A DNA stretch of 64,000 bases, from positions 48,501-112,500 of the forward strand of contig JAVXUO010001535.1 in the NCBI GenBank assembly GCA_033065855.1, read 5' to 3'. The notes below the pieces were generated by a model. It searched no databases and was not told where the DNA came from. It worked only from the letters and a program-made list of their open reading frames with translations. Source of the DNA: Escallonia rubra. Its lineage: Eukaryota; Streptophyta; Magnoliopsida; Escalloniales; Escalloniaceae. The translations under genes and the position numbers were made by a program. The stretch's first letter is position 1. Every line of letters starts with the position of its first letter. Of this stretch, positions 12,928 through 25,174 are shown one piece after another.

Positions 12928-14057
12928 CATGGTTCGCACACGTAGTACTGCTAGTGGAAACTATCCGGAGGGCCAAGAGGTCCCGGTAGGAGAGACATCT
13001 TATAGAGAAGGGTAACAACAGAACCCCGAACCACTGACTGAGGTTTTGCACACTGTGAACCAACTCCTTACTTTGTTGGCTGGGAATATGATCAACCAGC
13101 AACAGGGGGTGCAGAACCCCGTTCTGCCTCAACCGTAGCCTCAAGATGAGAGTACTTTATCTGAATTTAATAAATAGAATGCCACCAACTTTAAGGGGTC
13201 ATTGGACCCTATGGAGGCGGAGAATTGGATTAATGAGATGAAGAAATTTTTTGAGCCATTCACTGCCGTAAGAGGCAAAAAGTTGAATTCGCTATCTATA
13301 AATTGAGAGGTGAAGCGGATCAGTGGTGGAAGATGGTAGAGGGGAGTTTAACTCGTCAACAGTTAGACGCGATGACTTAGGAACAATTTAGAGAATTGTT
13401 CTTCAGTCGGTACTTCTCGACAAGTTACCGTGAACAGATGTTATGGAAATTTGTGAATGTGATGCAAGGGGATCACAAATCAATTGATGAATTTGAGATG
13501 AGGTCTTCGCCCTCGCCAGGTTTGCGGGAAGAATGTTACTGACGGAAGCTGATAGATGTCAAAAATTTGAATGGGGGCTTAGGCTTGGTCTGAGAGACGG
13601 GGGTATTTTTTCTCGGTTAACGAGTTATATGGAATACATCAATTTAGCACGTGCACTGGAGCAATCTAAGTTTGATTGTAATAGGAGGCTTGAACAGAGG
13701 TAGGGTGGTAACAAGAGGGATAGACAAGAGTTTACCTAGAACAGATTTGCAGGAGCCGACAGGCGCCAGTCGTTTGCACAATCATCCCAACTGGGTGGTC
13801 AAGGGTAGAGAATAGGGCAAAATTAAGGGTTTAGGCCTGCTATGACTCAGGGGAACAGATCTGGGCAGATTTTTTGGAGTCAACTGGGACAGAGCATGGG
13901 TTGTAGAGGGGCGCAGAGTGCCGCGTCCGACTAGTTCAGAGTACTCAATTTGGACCACCACACAATTTTGGAGTTGGACCTACCCAGAGTAGTAGTCAGG
14001 GTAGTGGATTGGCCTTTCCAGCCATCAATTGTGACACATGCAGAAGAGTTCATAGTG
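12928..14057 (+). pseudogene. Gypsy gag, N-terminal and capsid part (decayed)
   Basis: Gag forms the virus-like particle. Translation starts MVRTRSTASG. The capsid region follows: NATNFKGSLDPMEAENWI near 13171, then DQWWKMVEGSL near 13320, REQMLWKFVNVMQGD near 13430, and RRLEQR near 13690. In-frame stops (13015, 13137, 13172, 13378 and others) and at least two frame shifts disable it. A zinc knuckle starts at 14030 with CDTCRRVHSG and is cut by the LTR at 14063; its other half is at 17504. Confidence 0.9.
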
Positions 14058-14062
14058 GTAAG

Positions 14063-17000
14063 TGTAACACCCCGGACTTTCCGGAGCATTTACCGATCAA
14101 TCAATCAAATCCCCAATTGTCCAATTTATTCATTTCCAATGATGATAACCCAGCAACATCCATGTCAGAGCACTACAATCCATCAGCTGTCTTAACAAAC
14201 CGTCCCAAAACAATAGTAAAGTACTTAAATTATTAAATTACATAACGGTTCTCTAACAAGGCTCAAATAAATAATAATGTAAAAACATAAACTACTTTGA
14301 AGTTCAAGCTCGTCCGTCCCAAAATCTTACTGACAGTTATTTCCTGCAGAAAGGAACAGAAAAAGGGAGTGAGCTTTCGAGAGCTCAGTAAGGTCGCTCA
14401 ACATTCAGTAGGGATTACAAACGATTTGGTCAGAAGGTTATATCAATGACAATATAGAAACAATATTATCAAATTTCTCAATTCAAGATTCAATAAATAC
14501 ACTTTCGATTTTACTGAAGCAATGCAGATGATATTGTACATGAGTATATTGCAAAGCCACACAGGCAGTGCAGGGTAACACTTAGCAAAGCCACACAGGC
14601 AGTGCTTAATAACAATATGGTTACATATGCATATGAACACTAGCTAGACCCTCAAGGTACTAGCATTTCCCGACAATAACAGACCATCCTTATATCACCC
14701 CCGATACAGACCATCCTTATAACTCCTTAATACACTACCTCATGCCAATATACAGAATGCAATAAGCGATATTACAATGAACAAATCAACACTCAAAGAG
14801 AAATAAGTACTGAGCATCGAATGAGATTTTCAATGAACGTGTCAGGCTCAAACAAAGGTTATTAATGACAAATCGATACAATTTCATCACAATTATAATT
14901 GAGTCCAAAGAAATAACGATAGCACATCAGAATAACATATGAATCAAATCGAGGAGTTAGGTTCGGATGAAAATCCCTTACCTCGATCCAAGCGCTGAAG
15001 CTAAAACACTTTCGAACAAATCCTCGAAGTTAACCTAGGTTGGCAAAGTCATTTATCAGAACACTTATTCATGCCACTACATTAAAATCTTAATATAATT
15101 ATCCATAGTGTATCCATTTCTCTACCCGAATATGATGAAACTCGGAGCGGTTTCTCACACGGCCAACCTACCCCGAAGTTCGTCACACGTCCCGAGACTC
15201 AGAAATATCCCAAAAATGCTCTAATCGTTCATTTAACATTATTTATAGCTTAATATAGCATATGGGATAAAAATATAATTTTTGAATATTTTCGAATAAA
15301 AAATAATTTCCTTAAATACACTAAAACCAATAAATTACCATAATTTCTTCTAGCTGGAAATAAAGGCTCATAATTTTTGTAACAGCTTTAGAAGACTTAT
15401 AAAAATTTCTGAAATTGAAATTAGAAATAAAAAGGGGTTAAAATATTTTAAAAAGCTTCATTTTTGTTAAATTCAATGCGATAGAGAAATGATAGCAAAT
15501 GAACTCTAAAAATCACCAAATTTACACTGAGCCTTTATTATATTATAACAGTGTTACTATAATTTTCCCCAGAACATTTTCAGGGTTTAAAGGCTTCAAA
15601 AGAGTTTTACCATTTTAAGCTTACAGAAAATATTACAAATACATATGATCTCAGAAAATTATGAAATTTTACCAGTAATTCTAGCATAATCTCAGGTACT
15701 GTACCATAAATTTTCACGATTTAATATTCACTATACGCTATCCAAAGTGCGTAACGAGCCTAACATTATCCGTATTGCACACACATGAGTACACAGCTCA
15801 CTAACACACGCACCCAGCACACACATGCACTCAGTGCACCCTCCATTCACACATCCAAGACACAGCAACAAACCCATCAACTCCATCTTCTTCTTCACCT
15901 CTTCATAACCACTGCACACACTCACCCACATATATGTACACAGCACATACCCTTTCACACACATCACACAGGCACACGAAGATGAAAATCTACCCACACG
16001 GTTTGCCCTCATGCACACCTCACGCAGCATTCTTCATCTCACACTGCAGTGCTTTCTCTCTCTCTCTCTTTCCCCTTCTTTTCATTTCACTCACCCACTT
16101 GCACTCAAGATCTTCACACAATCAGGTTCACATTTGAACCTCAAAACACCCTGCTTCTCACACCCACTGCCGTCTCCTGGCTCATTCATCTGCTTACCCC
16201 CCATACAGATCACAGGTTCCTCTCCTCTCTCTTTTAACACCACTAACACATATAGATATACCCATATATACACACGGTCACACCCATCGCAAGGCACAGA
16301 GCCAGCCCCTTTTTCTTCTTCAATTTCACCCATCTAACCTCAAGCACACACTCACATCATGCCTGCACTACCCAGGTAAAATTCCCATCTCACTCACTGT
16401 ATATTCCACATATGTACACATCTCACACATTCAAGAATTAAACCCATTAAGCACCCTACACTAAACCAGTTCACCATACCAAAAGGCACACAGAAATTCA
16501 CTCACCCAACACACGCAAATACGCCACAGATGCACAGCTCACCACAATTCATACATGAGCATATACACGGCTGTGCCTAGCAATCCACACACCACGGCAT
16601 GCGTACACTCCCAGTCGCTCAGCCCAGATCAGAAGTGGAAGTTTCCATGCAGTCCCTTTCTTTTGCACCAGTTCCACGGACAATGAACACCAGCACCTCA
16701 CAGCTTCCCTTTTCCCTGCACTTTTCCACATTTTGCAACCACAACACAGTCACATGCAAACACCAAACACACTCACCGCACTCTCAAACACCCGTACACT
16801 TAGGCATAGATTCACACAGCTACCTACGTATATAAACCACGCAACCCGCTCACTTACACAATACACAGAAATACATTACCGCTACAATATTACCGAAACC
16901 ACAAACCCGTATACGATCAATTCCCTGAACCCACTATGTGCACTGAAAAAGAACGTAGGTTATTGAAATCTTACCGGAAAGCTTCGCCGGAGAGAGTCGA

Positions 17001-17498
17001 TCCCTCTCTCTCTGATAATCCTTCTCTCTGTACGCGTGGGTGAATGTGGTAGGCGGCCAGAGATACTTTGCTGGCTGCGTTCTCATGAAAAGTGTATATA
17101 CAATGTGTAAATTAAAACCCTAGTCTGACGGAAAAAATAACCCTACTCCTCATTTGTCGCTAAAGCTTCTAACCCAATACTTATAAAAACTATGGTCCAT
17201 ATTAAAATATTTAGGATACGTGATGTGTTAGGAAAATTGATACATGTTTTGCTACGTCATCTCGTTGGACAAATAGTCGCTAGTAAATACACCGTTATCA
17301 AAAAGTTTAACTGTCGCTTTAGAAATATATACCAATGCTGAAGATAAATTTATCGTTAAAAGTATACGTTGACGTTAAAAAAAAATTAAAAATATATCGT
17401 CGCCAAGACAAATTATATCATCAATAAGATGAATTTAAATTTGTCGCTAAAATGATACTTTAATTTATGAAGAGCACTCTAGGATTCGGGGCATTACA
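14063..17498 (-). mobile_element. Reversed solo LTR in the gag zinc knuckle, TSD GTAAG
   Basis: On the + strand it reads TGTAACACCCCGGAC to GGGGCATTACA, with GTAAG at 14058-14062 and 17499-17503. Orientation is minus: the block GAGCTTTCGAGAGCTCAGTA near 14372 is the reverse of ACTGAGCTCTCAAAAGCTCA in the forward LTR near 10192. The CA-rich tract at 15780-16970 is the reversed GT-rich leader. The purine-rich and GTCGCTAAA-containing end at 17040-17470 is the LTR start. Length is 3,436 bp. Many short ORFs in the CA-rich tract are low-complexity shadows. Confidence 0.93.
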
Positions 17499-17503
17499 GT
17501 AAG

Positions 17504-17992
17504 CCATGCTACATAATTACCGGCGGGTGCTTTAGATGTGGCAGTAGAGAGCATCGGGAACTCGACAGACTCAGGCTCAACAAGGACAGAAGCCCAAGAC
17601 ATCAGCTCGCCTTTATTCCATGTCTTCTAATGATGATGCAACATCTAACGCTGTGGTGTACAATTCTAGTAAACTCTTTAGATGCCCATATATTGTTTGA
17701 TTTTGGAGCGTCGTAATCCTTTGTTTCCCTTGATTTTTCACGAAAATTGAGGGTGAAAACCTGTCCTTTGGAGACAAATCTTGAGATATGCACTCCATTA
17801 GGAGATTTTTTTATTGTTTCTACAGCTCTTTGTGACTATATGGTTCACATTGGGATAGAAATCATCTTGTGGATCTCATCCCATTAGCGATTCGGGACTT
17901 TGATGTCATATTAGGTATGGATTGGTTATCCTCTAACCATGCATCGGTGGAGTGTCATGGGAAACTAGTTAGTTTTAATATCTCGAGTGAGT
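17504..17992 (+). pseudogene. Gypsy zinc knuckle second half and aspartic protease (decayed)
   Basis: The reading from 17504 supplies the rest of the zinc knuckle (GGCFRCGSREHRELD). The retroviral-type protease follows: LFDFGAS near 17697, where the catalytic D-S/T-G of the family appears as D-F-G, then SFVSLDF, and later DVILGMDWLSSNHASVECHG near 17900 in a shifted frame. A stop follows GAS. The protease would have cleaved the Gag-Pol polyprotein. It is cut at 17997 by the next element and the polyprotein resumes at 27565. Confidence 0.85.
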
Positions 17993-18757
17993 CCGAGTGA
18001 TGCCAAGGAAAGTGGGTTCGTACTTACGTGGAGGTGCCACAAAGGCTGCAGTCCGAGTCAGCTTCCAAGTATGTTGATGTGAGACACAGCAAGGGTGGAA
18101 CAAGGGCAGAGACCAAGGGCTTCCCAGACAGAGCTTGAGGGTGGCAGTGCTGCGAAGGCGATAGCGCAGGATGAATATACGACGACAGTCACAGTCCGAT
18201 GCTTAGGTCCAAAGTCAGGGTCCTGTATGTTTCTCTCTCTAGAATTCTAGAGTGAGAAAGTGAAAATGTCCAAATGTTATATCCTCGAATGAATTCTCAA
18301 GACCTCTATTTATAGAGAATGAGATGGTGATGTCATTAACCGACACGTGGCGCTCCCCGGGAGTGACACGTCACCGGGGGGTCCACGGGTGCCGGTGCTC
18401 CACGGACTGTCGAATCGCATATTCATCCGGCCTGCCCCGCACAGCGTCGCTCTGTCTGTCTGGAAAGACTGGCTCCCACCGCATCGGTGTGGCCAGAGAA
18501 CCCCCTTGATCTAGCCTCCAATCCAAGCCCTTGCGGAGTCCCACAGGCCTGGCAGCGGTGGGGAAGACCCGACGCCCAACTGCCAGGTGAACTAGGCGCG
18601 ATGCCCTCCGAAGACCTGCTCCCGTCTCGGAGTGACCCGGGGGTCATAGTCCCTAGGGGTGCCGACGCAAGCCCCCAGTGCCGGAGCACGTAGGCCAGTC
18701 ACGCAGGCACCCTGACGGAGATAGTGTCCCGGAGGAGTCGTCTATTCCGCAGGCCAA

Positions 18758-19398
18758 GGTAGCATCCCGGAGGAGCCGTCTACCCGGCCGGCCAAGGTAG
18801 CATCCCGGAGGAGCCGTCTACCTGGCGGAAGGGGAGTTGAAGAGCTCCCTGGCAGAGATAGTGTCCCGGAGGAGTCGCCTATCCCCGCGGGTGAGTCCTT
18901 ATGCCGGAGCACTCGGAGCGAGTCAAGGTAGCATCCCGGAGGAGCCGTCTACCCGACTGGCCGAGGTAGCATCCCGGAGGAGCCGTCTACCTGGCGGAAG
19001 GGGAGTTGAAGAGCTCCCTGGCAGAGATAGTGTCCCGGAGGAGTCGCCTATCCCCGCGGGTGAGTCCTTGTGCCGGAGCACTCGGAGCATGTCAAGGTAG
19101 CATCCCGGAGGAGCCGTCTACCCGACTGGCCGAGGTAGCATCCCGGAGGAGCCGTCTACCTGGCGGAAGGGGAGTTGAAGAGCTCCCTGGCAGAGATAGT
19201 GTCCCGGAGGAGTCGCCTATCCCCGCGGGTGAGTCCTTATGCCGGAGCACTCGGAGCATGTCAAGGTAGCATCCCGGAGGAGCCGTCTACCCGACTGGCC
19301 GAGGTAGCATCCCGGAGGAGCCGTCTACCTGGCGGAAGGGGAGTTGAAGAGCTCCCTGGCAGAGATAGTGTCCCGGAGGAGTCGCCTATCCCCGCGGA
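18758..19398. repeat. 169-bp tandem repeats in the LTR (left copy)
   Basis: About 3.8 copies of a 169-bp unit, each with two or three GTAGCATCCCGGAGGAGCCG submotifs and one GATAGTGTCCCGGAGGAGTC. The same array is present at 25628-26269. Confidence 0.92.
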
Positions 19399-19742
19399 TG
19401 ATGTACACTCCGGAGGGTGGGTTGAAGCATGTTCCATGACCAAGGCAAGGTGCGCATGGTGTGATGAATGAGTGTGGTGCCCGGGGGCATGATGACATGA
19501 TTGTGGCGCATGAGCGCGATGAAGTGAGTAAGGTGCCGGGGGCACGTTTGTGTCAATGGTGGCGCATGGGCGCGACAGAGTACGTATGGTGCCGGGGGCA
19601 CGGTAGTGTGACAGAGAGCCTAGGGGCACGACTGTATCAGCGGCGCGGCGCATGGGCGCGGCGGAGTGTTGGAGTGTGACGCCCGAACGTCGGTGACGGG
19701 GGTCACGGAGACGACGTCCGGGCGACGGACGATGAGCGTCGC

Positions 19743-19832
19743 GGAGTTGTGTCCGGGCGACGGGGTCGCGGAGTTGTGTCCGGGCGACGGGGGTCGCGGA
19801 GTTGTGTCCGGGCGACGGGGGTCGCGGAGTTG
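19743..19832. repeat. 26-27-bp tandem repeats in the LTR (left copy)
   Basis: About 3.5 copies of GCGGAGTTGTGTCCGGGCGA followed by CGGGG(G)TC. The matching array in the other LTR has about ten copies, which explains most of the LTR length difference. Confidence 0.92.
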
Positions 19833-19923
19833 ATAGATGACGGAAGTTGCGAAGTTGATGGACGACGGACGACGGACGTCGTGAAGTTGATGTACGAACG
19901 GACGTCGGGAGGTTGTTGCAGGA

Positions 19924-20058
19924 CGGACGTCGCGAGGTTGATGTACGAACGTCCGTAAGGTGATACACGACGGACGTCGCGAGGTTGATGTACGAACGTC
20001 CGTAAGGTGATACACGACGGACGTCGCGAGGTTGATGTACGAACGTCCGTAAACATCG
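19924..20058. repeat. 48-bp tandem repeats in the LTR
   Basis: Three copies of a unit containing GAGGTTGATGTACGAACGTC and AAGGTGATACACGACGGACG. An equivalent array is at about 26958-27090. Confidence 0.85.
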
Positions 20059-20121
20059 CGGAGGTGCAAAGACTCGGAAAAACAAGTGCGCGCAGGAGGG
20101 AAGGCCATAGGCCAAACATTG

Positions 20122-20240
20122 GGGGAGGCCGAGGCCGACCCCAAGGGGGAGGCCGAGGCCGACCCCAAGGGGAAGGCCAAGGCCGAGGCCGACCCCAAGG
20201 GGAAGGCCAAGGCCGAGGCCGACCCCAAGGGGGGGGGGGC
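20122..20240. repeat. GGCCGAGGCCGACCCCAAGG tandem repeats
   Basis: Units of 24-30 bp built on GGCCGAGGCCGACCCCAAGG, four copies here and five at about 27160-27300. They end in a G-run. Confidence 0.88.
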
Positions 20241-20501
20241 AAGGCCAACCTCATTGGGCAAGTTCCATGGCGCATCGACGGACGACGTGTGAAGTGCGAC
20301 GGTCGAAGCGTGATGCGGCGTCGCACGATGATGAGTTTCTTGGCGACGAAGTCGCGTAGAAGAAGTAAGAAGTGCACGTGACTTGAGCGTGCACGCTTTG
20401 ACCGGTTGTGAGCGTTGAAAATGTCTGTTGCTTGTGCGGACGTGTCATGCAAAATGGGACCGTAGTGGGCCTTTGGGTGCGACCAGAATAGGTTGGGAAC
20501 A

Positions 20502-23061
20502 TAAGCCCCCTGCATGTGGTGTGCGCGGAGGGGTAACCCGAGCGGGCACCGCACGCATAAACACTTAGGAAGATTTTATGTTGTTTGGCCGGAGCGTTGT
20601 TGAGGTCGTCGATGCGTGATGATGATGAAGAGTAGGTGGCTCGAGCCACCTCATGCACCAGCTACGAAAGCTTGGAATGCTTGGAGGTTGAGACAAAGAC
20701 ACGATGATAGGGCGCAGGGGCGCGAGCATGTAAACGGCGCCCGGGCGACGGACGACGAGTGTCGCGGATACGTCACCCGGGCGATGGGCGACAAGCGTCG
20801 TGGAGACGGCGCGCGGGCGCTGGCGACGAGCATTGGACAATGAATAAGAGTAAGTGGTTCGAGCTATCTCGCGCACCACCTACCAAGGGAGTTGATGTCG
20901 AGGGACATCGTCATGAGGGGCGCGACAAGGGCGCTGTCGGACATCGCGATGCGGGGGCAGTCCACGACGAGCGCATAGGCTCGGGCAATGCATGTCGATA
21001 AAATACGTTGATGTCAGGGACGTCGGGACGAGGGGCGCGACAAAGGCGCGGTCGGGCGTCGCGATGCAAGGGCAGTCCACGACGGGCGCAAGGGCGCGAG
21101 CAATGGAAGGCAATCGATGTTGCATGAAAAAAAAAAAAAAAAAATTTTTTTTTTTTGGAAGTGCTTGGCCTTGGTTGTCGATGTTCGGTCATTGGGTGAG
21201 TGTGTGTAGGCCGAAGTGGATGACTTTGGTTGATGGAGGCCGAAGTGGGCATGGAAGATGGTCGTGCGTTAGAGTTGAAGGTTGGCCGCGGATGATGGAA
21301 AGAAGGTGAAGGTTGAAGGTGGTGTTACCTTGGTTTTGAGAAGGCTAAAATGGGTACCTTGATGGTGGCCGAAGGTGAAGGAATGGGGAGGAGGATGAAG
21401 GCCAAAGAGGGGGAAGGGTCAGCCTCGGCCTTGGGTGTGGCGTGAGGGTCGGCCTAGGGGAGGGCGGCCTCGGCGCGGGCAGGGGCGGCCTTGGCGCGGT
21501 CGGCCTCGGCCTTGGCAGGGGCGGCCTCGGCCTTGGCGGGGGCGGCGAAGGGGGAGAAGGAGGGGGGAGAAGGCGAGGTGATAGAGAAAGATGGAAGAGA
21601 AAAGAAGAAGGGGGGCGGCGGCGGGGTGCCGTGGCGCGAGGCCGAGGGGGGGAAGGAGGGGCGGGGGAGAGAAGGGAGGAGAGAGGAGGGGAGGGGGGCG
21701 GCCTATGGAAGGTCGTGGGGAGGGCGAGGCCGAGGGAGATGGAGGAAGGGGAAAGGGGGGGCGGCGTGGTGAGAAGAAGAAGAAAGAAGAAGAAAGGGGA
21801 AGAAGTGGGGGCGGCGGCGGCGGCGGGGTGCCGCGGCGCGAGGCCGAGGGGGGGAGGGGCGGGGGAGAGAAGGGAGGAGAGAGGGAGGTGGGGGCGAGGC
21901 TGAGGGTGTGGTCGGCGGCGGAGGGGATGGGCCTTGGAGGCCGAAGGGCGATGGCGGCGCCGCATGGAGGCTGGGCGGCGCGAAGAAGAAGAAGAGAAAG
22001 AGATGGGGAAAAAAATTAGGGTTTAGAAAAAATTAGGGTTTCTCGGGTAAAACGGGTCTGGATTCGGGTTGGGTCGGGTACACCACAGAGAGGGAATGGG
22101 CGCGGGTCGGGGGCGCGCGGGTCGGTTCGGGTTCGCGGGTAGGGTTTGGTCAGATTTTTTTGAAATTCAAATTCAAATAAAATAATAAAATAATAATAAT
22201 AATATTTTTTTTTTTGGGGCAGCCCTAAGGAGGGAGCCCCCAAGAATATTTTCACAATTGCAAGATGAGAGTGAGAGAAATGGGATGGGAGAAGATGAAG
22301 CATTTTTCATAAGAGAGAAGTTGTTTATGAAGTGGGGAAAATGGTGATGGGGTGTTGGATGGTGAGGGAGAAGAGTGAAAGTGTGAGAGGGAGAGTGATG
22401 AGAGCATGAATGTGGGGAGCATGTGGGGAGATGAAAAACTTGAAAAATTTTCTAAGTGTTGAATTTTTTTTTTTTGAGTTCGGGCAAGGATGCTTAGGGG
22501 AGGCCGTTGAGGGTGGTGACCCGGCCGTGAAAAACGAATTTTTTTTTTCTAAGTGTTGGGCTCAGACAAGAATGCCGAGGGAGATCGCTGAGGATGATCA
22601 TCGATGACCGGTAGCGGAAAAAAATGAAAATTTTTCTAAGTGTTGTGCTGGGACAAGGATGCCGAGGAAGACCACTGAGGATGATCATCGATGACCGGTT
22701 GCGAAAAAAATGAAATTTTTTTTCTAAGTGTCAAGAAAAGTGAATGCAGGATGATATTGCGACCGTAGCAGCGCGGCTCGAGCCACCCCGCGCACCACGT
22801 ACCAAGTCATTGCAATGTGAAGCCGAAGGGATTGGGAAGGGGTGAAGCCCCCAAGGGAGTAGGTGATGGCATGAAGGGTGATATCAAGAGACTTGTGTAA
22901 GAGCAATGTAGCTTGAAATTTTTCTAAGTCTGGAAAATGTAACTTCATTGATAACGAAGGATAGACATCATGCCTTGATACATGGGTATGGAAACTTGCA
23001 AAATGAACAAAAAAATTACAAGTGTGGAAAATGCACTAAGGCATGCCCTTATGTCCCGTAC
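20502..23061 (-). other. Non-coding interior of the gag-only element
   Basis: This lies where pol would be in an autonomous element, but no pol motif is seen. It holds degenerate GC-rich repeats similar to the LTR (20620-21100), an A18T12 run at about 21126-21156, a strongly purine-rich + strand tract (21345-22015; the 206-codon minus ORF there is proline/arginine-rich low complexity), an AT patch near 22170-22215 and tandem repeats at 22452-22735. The segment CAGGGGGCTTA just inside the LTR (20502-20512 on the minus strand) is the likely polypurine tract. Confidence 0.75.
22452..22735. repeat. Degenerate tandem repeats of about 85 bp
   Basis: Three units, each opening with TTTTCTAAGTGTTG and carrying GACAAGGATGCCGAGG-like and GAGGATGATCATCGATGACC-like blocks, separated by A/T runs. 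The first unit is most diverged. Confidence 0.8.
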
Positions 23062-24801
23062 TTAGAGTTTGAGCTCTCCGGACGCAATCTTGTTAGCGAA
23101 GACAAACTTGAGGCCCCTGCACCACTTGAGGCCATGACCGACCTTCCGATGATAGGGGCAGTAGTTGGGATGGGCTAAGTCTTCCGGGGTAGGTTCAGTG
23201 TCGGCATTGGGCAGGGTTATGGCATTGTCGTCGATCCATGTCTCAAGGAGATCTCTAACAGTCTTCAAGTCACACGGGTATTCCGGGGCAGGCATCGGCT
23301 GTCCTCTCTTGTCGGGACGCCCGTCCCTTCCTTGGGACTGACGCTTGCGGTTGTTGTCGTCATTACCAGCTACTTCCATTGTCGTGGCCAAGGCAATATG
23401 AGGTTGGGGCTTTGGTGTCTTTGACGGACCGACCGAGTCATAGGTGCGTCGTGCAGCTTCCTTAAGATGTCTCCAAGACCAAAGCTGGAGGTTTTCAAGG
23501 TAGACCCTGTAGGTGTCCTTCATGTTCTTGATGCAAATGGGTACAAGGGTTTCATCTTTGCTGAAGTCAGTGCACTCCAAGCACTTGTGATGAAATCGCG
23601 TAACATAGGTGTTGAGGTCTTCCCCGGGATTCTGGCGGATCCCGGCAATGTCAACGATGGTCACACATTCCGTCTCATAGTGAAACTTGTCAAGGAAGAG
23701 CTGGACCATGTCGGACCATGAGTGGATAGTGCTGTCAGGAATCTGATGATACCAAGAGTAGGCGAGCCCAGTCAGGGACTTGTGAAATTCCCGAAGCTTC
23801 AAAGTATCGTCTTCCCCGTAGTGCTCGAGGGAGCCAGCAAAACGGGTGAGATGCTCGCGGGCGTTGCCTTCTTTGCCGTTGAACAAGGTGAAGGATGGTT
23901 GCTTGTACTTGACAGGGTAGGGCTTAGTAGCGAGGCTGCCAGAGTAGGGAGCATGACCTGACAGCTTAGAGGGGGAGTGGGGTAAGGATGACTGCTTGAG
24001 ACGGTGAAGGAGGGCATCAAGGTCATGCTTGGTGACGTACGACGCATGTGAGGGTTTGTGCCCTGTCGTGATGATCCGAGCACCAGAGCCCCCAGACGGT
24101 ACAACCTGAGGCATTGAGGGGATGACGATGGTAGAGAGGGGTTGGTGGTGGTGAGCAACTTGTTGGGGCATGGTTTGCACATGGGTAGTGTCAGCTGCTG
24201 GAGGCCGGTCGTCAGGAAAGGTCGACTGGAGTAAGCCGAGGGAATGACTTGTGTTTAGGTTTCGACTAGTTATGTTCGGGTTAGGCTCCATCTCAATTGA
24301 TTCGTGAGTCTCCGAAGTGCTTCGAGCAAGGGCAATGCGTGGCGCCGGGGGCTGAGGTGCCGCGAGTCCTACTGTCGAGGGCCCGGAGGACCAAGGCAGC
24401 GGTGGTCGCGACACTGGGGCCTGAGCAGTGTCCAAAACTAGCCCAGGTCTTGAAGGTTGGATATGAGCAGGAGGGGCCAAACCTGGATCTTGGGATAACA
24501 CGGGGTGAGTAATGGGCACAGGGTGCGGAGCTCTAAGGCTTTGGGAAATCGGTGATTGTGAAGTCAAGACTTGGATTGATTTTTGCATTTCCACCATGGT
24601 AGTCATGAGAGTGGCTATAGTGGGCGAAAACTGTTGGATGGCCGCATTGACTGCAACTTGTATGTCAGGTGCGGTAGTTTGTGGCTGGTCTTGGAGACGC
24701 ATAGCACTAGTCCCTTCTTGTTCGCCGAGGTGATCCTCCTCTTGTACGGTGTGGATAAGGCCCTGGCTGGCAGCCCTCGTAGCTTTTCGTTGTCTAGGCA
24801 T
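23062..24801 (-). CDS. Gag protein of the TR-GAG-type retrotransposon (intact)
   Basis: An uninterrupted ORF of 579 codons from the first ATG (24801, MPRQRKATRAAS); the open frame extends upstream to 24846 without an ATG. Residues 1-250 are Q/P/S-rich and disordered. The capsid-like retrotransposon gag domain spans about residues 300-420 (PSFTLFNGKEGNAREHLTRF, then YSWYHQIPDSTIHSWSDMVQ and DLNTYVTRFHHKCLECTDFS). A knuckle-like CPYHRKVGHGLKWC is near residue 555. Gag forms the particle and binds genomic RNA. With no pol in this element, mobility would need enzymes from another element. The ORF lies 47 bp past the primer site and has no breaks, supporting a young insertion. Confidence 0.9.
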   Translation of the reverse strand: MPRQRKATRAASQGLIHTVQEEDHLGEQEGTSAMRLQDQPQTTAPDIQVAVNAAIQQFSPTIATLMTTMVEMQKSIQVLTSQSPISQSLRAPHPVPITHPVLSQDPGLAPPAHIQPSRPGLVLDTAQAPVSRPPLPWSSGPSTVGLAAPQPPAPRIALARSTSETHESIEMEPNPNITSRNLNTSHSLGLLQSTFPDDRPPAADTTHVQTMPQQVAHHHQPLSTIVIPSMPQVVPSGGSGARIITTGHKPSHASYVTKHDLDALLHRLKQSSLPHSPSKLSGHAPYSGSLATKPYPVKYKQPSFTLFNGKEGNAREHLTRFAGSLEHYGEDDTLKLREFHKSLTGLAYSWYHQIPDSTIHSWSDMVQLFLDKFHYETECVTIVDIAGIRQNPGEDLNTYVTRFHHKCLECTDFSKDETLVPICIKNMKDTYRVYLENLQLWSWRHLKEAARRTYDSVGPSKTPKPQPHIALATTMEVAGNDDNNRKRQSQGRDGRPDKRGQPMPAPEYPCDLKTVRDLLETWIDDNAITLPNADTEPTPEDLAHPNYCPYHRKVGHGLKWCRGLKFVFANKIASGELKL

Positions 24802-24847
24802 GGAGACTGAGTGCAGAAGATAGACAGACTGCAGTACGATGCTCACC

Positions 24848-24865
24848 TCCCCAGCGGAGTCGCCA
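24848..24865 (-). other. Primer-binding site of the gag-only element
   Basis: On the minus strand TGGCGACTCCGCTGGGGA lies three bases after the LTR end. The initial TGG fits pairing with the CCA end of a tRNA. I could not assign the tRNA with certainty. It differs from the iMet-type site of the neighbouring gypsy elements. Confidence 0.75.
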
Positions 24866-25174
24866 AAATGATGCCAAGGAAAGTGGGTTCGTACTTACGT
24901 GGAGGTGCCACAAAGGCTGCAGTCCGAGTCAGCTTCCAAGTATGTTGATGTGAGACACAGCAAGGGTGGAACAAGGGCAGAGACCAAGGGCTTCCCAGAC
25001 AGAGCTTGAGGGTGGCAGTGCTGCGAAGGCGATAGCGCAGGATGAATATACGACGACAGTCACAGTCCGATGCTTAGGTCCAAAGTCAGGGTCCTGTATG
25101 TTTCTCTCTCTAGAATTCTAGAGTGAGAAAGTGAAAATGTCCAAATGTTATATCCTCGAATGAATTCTCAAGAC

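Larger units (their letters stand above)
17998..20501 (-). repeat. 3' LTR (coding sense) of the gag-only element
   Basis: 2,504 bp, from TGATGCCAAGGAAAG to GGTTGGGAACA on the + strand. It matches 24869-27559 nearly base for base apart from copy-number changes in internal tandem repeats. It contains a TATA-like CTCTATTTATAGAG at about 18304-18317. ORFs of 60-280 codons predicted in it on either strand follow the tandem repeats and are not genes. Confidence 0.95.

Noticed and set aside
15731..16966. Threonine/histidine-rich ORFs in a CA-rich tract
   Set aside because: Reversed GT-rich leader of the LTR; low complexity.
18720..19400. CRISPR-like regular repeats
   Set aside because: Units are contiguous 169-bp tandem repeats with no unique spacers, in an LTR of a plant genome.
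18423..20879. Many ORFs of 60-284 codons on both strands in the LTR of the gag-only element
   Set aside because: They follow tandem repeats whose GC-rich units lack stops, occur in several frames at once, and recur in the other LTR. Amino-acid repeats are simply the DNA repeats translated.
21345..22019. Proline-rich 206-codon minus ORF and glycine/arginine-rich plus ORFs
   Set aside because: A purine-biased tract is open in nearly every frame; no conserved motif.
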